Shown one piece after another: positions 38,457 through 40,975 of a stretch of DNA of 40,975 bases. The translations under genes were made by a program, and so were the position numbers. Source of the DNA: a virus; the IMG/VR virus record IMGVR_UViG_3300025133_000255, positions 1-40,975 of that record, one strand, 5' to 3'. Numbering within the stretch: position 1 is the stretch's first letter; every line of letters starts with the position of its first letter. Under the pieces are notes generated by a model that saw only the letters and a program-made list of their open reading frames with translations, ran no database searches and had not been told where the DNA came from.

Positions 38457-38626
38457 GGTTTCACCTTTCGCAAGGCCCGCCTGGACGTGACTTCTTCCTG
38501 ACCGTTGTCCAGGAATCGGATGAAGGCCGAATCCATCTTCAGGCATTTCAGAAGGTGACAGGCCCGCCCCTTCATCGTCGCCCGCTTCGGGTTGTTCCCC
38601 CAGGCGTAAATATAGACCTGATTCAT
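38453..38626 (-). CDS. Small basic protein, 57 residues
   Basis: MNQVYIYAWGNNPKRATMKGRACHLLKCLKMDSAFIRFLDNG, then RRALRKVKP. The pattern GR.CHLL......SAFIRFLDNGQ....SRRALR resembles a small family of phage and prophage proteins that often precede RusA. Unknown role. Start and stop overlap its neighbours by 4 bases. Confidence 0.55.
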   Translation of the reverse strand: MNQVYIYAWGNNPKRATMKGRACHLLKCLKMDSAFIRFLDNGQEEVTSRRALRKVKP

Positions 38627-38925
38627 GATCGCCCCCGGTTCAGGAAGTCCCAGTCGATCCGATCGTCGGCCAGGGCGTCCCCGCAATTCGGACAGAAAAG
38701 GGCCGGATCCGTTCCTGGGTCCATGTATCCGCCCGGATCCCCGTCGTCGAATTCCAGGATCCCAGGACATCCGGATTCAGGACATGGATCCCCTGGGCGA
38801 TATCCGTCCCGGCCGGGGAAATGGATCCCTTCGAAGTTCTTCGCGTATCGGTCCAGATCCATCCGACAGGACAGATCCCCTTTCCCCTGGGTCGCCAGGG
38901 TGTTCGTTTCGCGTCTATGCGGCAT
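38623..38925 (-). CDS. Zinc-ribbon protein, 100 residues
   Basis: CPESGCPGILEF and, 25 residues on, FCPNCGDAL form a four-cysteine zinc ribbon. The N-terminal MPHRRETNTLATQGKG is basic. A role in nucleic-acid binding is likely but unproven. Two 4-base or longer overlaps join it to adjacent small genes. Confidence 0.6.
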   Translation of the reverse strand: MPHRRETNTLATQGKGDLSCRMDLDRYAKNFEGIHFPGRDGYRPGDPCPESGCPGILEFDDGDPGGYMDPGTDPALFCPNCGDALADDRIDWDFLNRGRS

Positions 38926-39160
38926 GATCGGCCCTTTCGATTGTGGTGACTTCCAGTCGCTTCCGATCCCAGGGCGGACCCCCGATCTGGACGACCGATC
39001 CTTCCAGGCGTCCGGTCAGGAAGCGGACGGCCCGTCGACGGGTTTCCGTGTCCATCCTGGGCCGCTTGTGTTCATCGTGAGACTTCCGGAATTCGGCCCC
39101 CAGGCCCAGGGGATCGAAGGTCCAGTCCCTTCGCGTCGTCGTCTTCGTGTAGGTTGTCAC
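38915..39160 (-). CDS. Hypothetical 81-residue protein (GTG start)
   Basis: GTG at 39160 behind AGGGGGCAAC. Opening MTTYTKTTTRRDWTFDPLGLG is followed by a charged region and RFLTGRLEGSVVQIGG. Unknown family. One of the few GAG trinucleotides lies at about 39069. Confidence 0.5.
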   Translation of the reverse strand: MTTYTKTTTRRDWTFDPLGLGAEFRKSHDEHKRPRMDTETRRRAVRFLTGRLEGSVVQIGGPPWDRKRLEVTTIERADHAA

Positions 39161-39672
39161 GTTGCCCCCTGTCCGGCCGTGGACGGCCCCAGGACTTTGA
39201 TTCCGTCCGGACCCTGATCCACGTCCAGGGCGATCCGGAAAAGGCCTTGTCGACCCTTTACCGGGAACGGAGTGAAGTCCAGGTCGATCGGTTGCGTCAT
39301 CCAGATATATCGGCCGCGGGTGTAGTCCCCGAAGAAGGCTTCATTCATCGGAAGATTGTCCCAGGCCGCGGGCGTCGCGAAGTGATCCGTCCGGACGACC
39401 CGTTTCACGTTGACCAGGGCGACGGCCTGTCCGAAGTTCCAGATCGGCCGGGATGACCAGGGGGCCCCGTTAGTGTCCCCCAGGACTTCCGTCAGGCTTT
39501 TGTCCAGGGATGGATCCCCGGCGATCGCGTTGACGCCCTTCTTCGTCTTCGCCGCGCATATCAGAAGGGGCCCCAGGTGACACGTCCCCCAGGACCGCGT
39601 TTCGTTTCGCTTTTCCCCGGCCCGCATCAGTGACGCCCAGGGTTCCCATAGTGTGATCCCGTTGACGATCAT
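39157..39672 (-). CDS. ASCH/PUA-like domain protein
   Basis: 171 residues. The start ITLWEPWASLMRAGEKRNETRSW is the hallmark of ASCH-domain proteins, with GQAVALVNVKRVVRTDHF and the later GRYIWMTQPIDLDFTPFPVKGRQGLF fitting the beta-barrel. ASCH domains bind RNA or modified nucleotides; in phages the job is unknown. It lies in the small-gene cluster upstream of RusA. Ribosome site GAAGGTGAATC. Confidence 0.75.
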   Translation of the reverse strand: MIVNGITLWEPWASLMRAGEKRNETRSWGTCHLGPLLICAAKTKKGVNAIAGDPSLDKSLTEVLGDTNGAPWSSRPIWNFGQAVALVNVKRVVRTDHFATPAAWDNLPMNEAFFGDYTRGRYIWMTQPIDLDFTPFPVKGRQGLFRIALDVDQGPDGIKVLGPSTAGQGAT

Positions 39673-39920
39673 GATTCACCTTCGATCATTTCGTCGCGGT
39701 CAATACTGATCCGGGAAGGTGTCAAAGCCTTCCCGAAGGTCCAGAGGCTTAACCAGACGCGGCCAGTGACGAAGACCTTGAATCGTTCACGCCAGGAAAG
39801 CTTCCAACATGATACGACTTCGCCAGTGACCCCCGGCTTTTTCATGACGGGAAGCGGAAGGTATTCCGGTTGATCCTTCGCATAAACACAATTCACTTCT
39901 TCGAATTCGATCGGCTTCAT
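39669..39920 (-). CDS. Conserved small phage protein, 83 residues
   Basis: EFEEVNCVYAKDQPEYLPLPVMK, then EVVSCWKLSWRERFKVFVTGRVWLSLWTFGKALTPSRI. The segment CWKLSWRER..V..TG.VW......G..L.PS is typical of a widely distributed, uncharacterised phage protein. Function unknown. Overlaps both neighbours by 4 bases. Confidence 0.6.
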   Translation of the reverse strand: MKPIEFEEVNCVYAKDQPEYLPLPVMKKPGVTGEVVSCWKLSWRERFKVFVTGRVWLSLWTFGKALTPSRISIDRDEMIEGES

Positions 39921-40024
39921 GACTTTCCCTTCCGTTTGATCAGGACGATCAGGATCGCGGCCAGAAGGCCGACAACCAGGACAGGAAAGACCAGGGCGAC
40001 GATCAGGGCTTCATATTGACCCAT
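39917..40024 (-). CDS. Small membrane protein, 35 residues
   Basis: The ATG at 40024 (or 40027) follows CGGGGGAACCG. MGQYEALIVALVFPVLVVGL continues the single transmembrane helix to residue 29 and ends KRKGKS. The positive C-terminal tail implies a cytoplasmic C-terminus. Possibly a toxin-like or lysis-modulating membrane peptide. Confidence 0.55.
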   Translation of the reverse strand: MGQYEALIVALVFPVLVVGLLAAILIVLIKRKGKS

Positions 40025-40269
40025 CATCGGTTCCCCCGATCGTCCGCGGTTTCCCGCGGTTTCCGGAATCGGTCCGCGTCCGGACAGGTCGCGAAGTGCG
40101 ACGTGTGTCCTTCGACCTGGGTCCAGTCCCCAGGATCCCCGACCAGATCGGCCGGACCCTGTTTCCAGATCCGGACAGGATCCGCGTCGACCGGATGACT
40201 TTTCCCCCTGGGCGTCCGGATGAAAAAGATCCGGGCCCGACAGGATCGACAATTCACGATTTTCTTCAT
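40024..40269 (-). CDS. Zinc-ribbon-like protein, 81 residues
   Basis: MKKIVNCRSCRARIFFIRTP, then GKSHPVDADPV and, near the end, HTSHFATCPDADRFRK. The pattern CxxCxAxIxF..T..GK..PVD...SHFATCP is common in small phage proteins thought to bind zinc. Exact role unknown. Confidence 0.65.
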   Translation of the reverse strand: MKKIVNCRSCRARIFFIRTPRGKSHPVDADPVRIWKQGPADLVGDPGDWTQVEGHTSHFATCPDADRFRKPRETADDRGNR

Positions 40270-40517
40270 CGGAAGTTCCCCCTGGGCGGGACGACGATCG
40301 GCCCGCGGTTCGGATCGTCGAAGATCCCCGCCTTTTCAAACAGGGCTTTGACGACCCGCATCGTCTGATCGGCTTTCGCGTGAAGGGAAGGCGTCGCCCC
40401 GATCGCCCCCAGTTTGACTTCGCCCGTCGCGGGATTCATCGCGATCGTGACCAGGACCGGGATCCCGTGTTTCTCTGCTATCATCTTCAGATCTTGCGTC
40501 GCTTCTGACAAGGCCAT
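40266..40517 (-). CDS. Hypothetical 83-residue protein
   Basis: ATG at 40517 sharing a base with the upstream stop, with GAAAGGGGGGCCTG before it. MALSEATQDLKMIAEKHGI, then VLVTIAMNPATGEVKLGAIG and RVVKALFEKAGIFDD. Not recognised. The start of the left-end counterpart (Met-Pro-Leu, bases 9-1) belongs to the same gene in variant form. Confidence 0.6.
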   Translation of the reverse strand: MALSEATQDLKMIAEKHGIPVLVTIAMNPATGEVKLGAIGATPSLHAKADQTMRVVKALFEKAGIFDDPNRGPIVVPPRGNFR

Positions 40518-40975
40518 CAGGCCCCCCTTTCGTGTTCCGTGTTTTTCCGCGTCCCCAGGAAGATCCGAAGTCCGACATCGAAGTCCATCATGTCCGAATC
40601 TTCTTCCCCACATTTCCAGCATTGATCTATCGGTTCGACATCATCCCGGCCGTCGCTTCGATAGGTGTGAAGCCAGTCCCGGCCCCGACGGATGTCCAGA
40701 CAGTTCGAACAGATCTTCGGTTTCGGATTCGACCTTCGGCCCCGGATCGCTTTTCGGATTCGGTTTCGGGAAATGGATTCCTTCAGATCGCGACCGAATA
40801 GGATCCAGGATCCAGTGATCGACAGGAAGGTCCATTTCGCCTTCAGGATCCCCAGGTTCATCCAGAAGCGTCCAGAAACCCTTCCCCCCCCTGTAGTCCC
40901 CCCCCTTCCCTTTTTGGATCCAGGGCGGACGACGTCCTTCGATCCGCAAGTCTGACAACCGTCTTCGAAGTCATA
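40517..40975 (-). CDS. Zinc-ribbon protein, right allele (5' end cut by the window)
   Basis: 153 codons are open up to the window edge and correspond to residues 86-238 of the left-end gene. Cysteine pairs CQTC, CSNC and CWKC are kept; many third positions and some residues differ (KASIWSKR against KESISRNR). The true start lies outside the right edge or, on a circular map, at position 725. Same Gly linker and G-tract (40879..40910). Differences are mostly silent or conservative, so both versions are under selection as working genes. Confidence 0.85.
   Translation of the reverse strand, partial: YDFEDGCQTCGSKDVVRPGSKKGRGGTTGGGRVSGRFWMNLGILKAKWTFLSITGSWILFGRDLKESISRNRIRKAIRGRRSNPKPKICSNCLDIRRGRDWLHTYRSDGRDDVEPIDQCWKCGEEDSDMMDFDVGLRIFLGTRKNTEHERGA
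40879..40910 (-). other. G-quadruplex/mirror-repeat tract, right copy
   Basis: Identical to 371..402, inside the 100-base identical block of the terminal repeats. Confidence 0.6.

Larger units (their letters stand above)
40509..40975. repeat. Right copy of the terminal direct repeat
   Basis: Partner of bases 1-467. The window ends at the exact point where the left copy continues as base 468, as expected when an assembly stops after a shared stretch of about 100 bases. If circularised by this overlap the genome would be 40,508 bp. Confidence 0.9.

Noticed and set aside
1-40975. Many long open frames on the plus strand, some above 400 codons
   Set aside because: They mirror real minus-strand genes. 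The genome's codon use (few stop-forming triplets on the complement) keeps the opposite frames open. They lack ribosome sites and domain patterns and have Arg/Phe/Asp-rich low-complexity translations.

Overview
The window reads as a nearly complete genome of a tailed double-stranded DNA phage with siphovirus-type gene content. It holds about 59 closely packed or overlapping genes, all on the minus strand, so transcription runs from high to low coordinates. The head and tail set (small and large terminase, portal, scaffold, HK97-like capsid protein, MuF-like protein, connector genes, tail tube, chaperone-like gene, 720-residue tape measure, tail-tip genes) is in canonical order. I see no integrase, repressor, tRNA gene, DNA polymerase or replicative helicase. 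The first 467 bases pair without a gap with the last 467 (offset 40,508): about 80 % alike by eye at first and identical for the last 100. The simplest reading is a circularly permuted or circular 40.5 kb genome whose contig ends carry two strain variants of one gene. The host is unknown. Sigma70-like promoters, purine-rich ribosome sites and Sec signal peptides point to a bacterium with an ordinary sigma70 system and probably a Gram-negative envelope.

Layout in transcription order. 40.98-37.1 kb: small zinc-ribbon and membrane proteins, an ASCH-domain protein, a RusA-type resolvase and a zinc-finger/sigma-region-4-like regulator. 37.2-22.5 kb: packaging, head, connector and tail-tube genes, including a 1263-residue MuF protein that also carries a kinase-like domain and a toxin-like tail. 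22.5-14.1 kb: tail chaperone-like gene, tape measure, tail-tip genes and three consecutive proteins with signal peptides, the last a beta-helix protein of foreign composition. 14.05-12.3 kb: a membrane protein, a transglutaminase-like protein and a permuted papain-like protein, perhaps the lysis or wall-processing module. 12.2-0 kb: early region with four candidate promoters. It encodes unknown acidic and basic proteins, a C5-cytosine methyltransferase, a TopoVI-A/TOPRIM protein, a ribbon-helix-helix regulator, and a recombination-replication set: Rad50/SMC-like ATPase, annealing-type protein, coiled-coil protein with an FtsK-gamma domain, Cas4-like nuclease and replisome organizer.

The most striking property is genome-wide. 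The trinucleotide GAG/CTC is almost absent from both strands: about 16 occurrences in 39.7 kb by reading, where over a thousand would be expected. The exception is the 1.3 kb beta-helix gene, which has about 10. Other points of interest are apparently leaderless promoters with two in-frame starts, a hydrophobic signal-like N-terminus on the major capsid protein, two families of repeated intercistronic leaders, and UUCG-capped GC hairpins between early genes.
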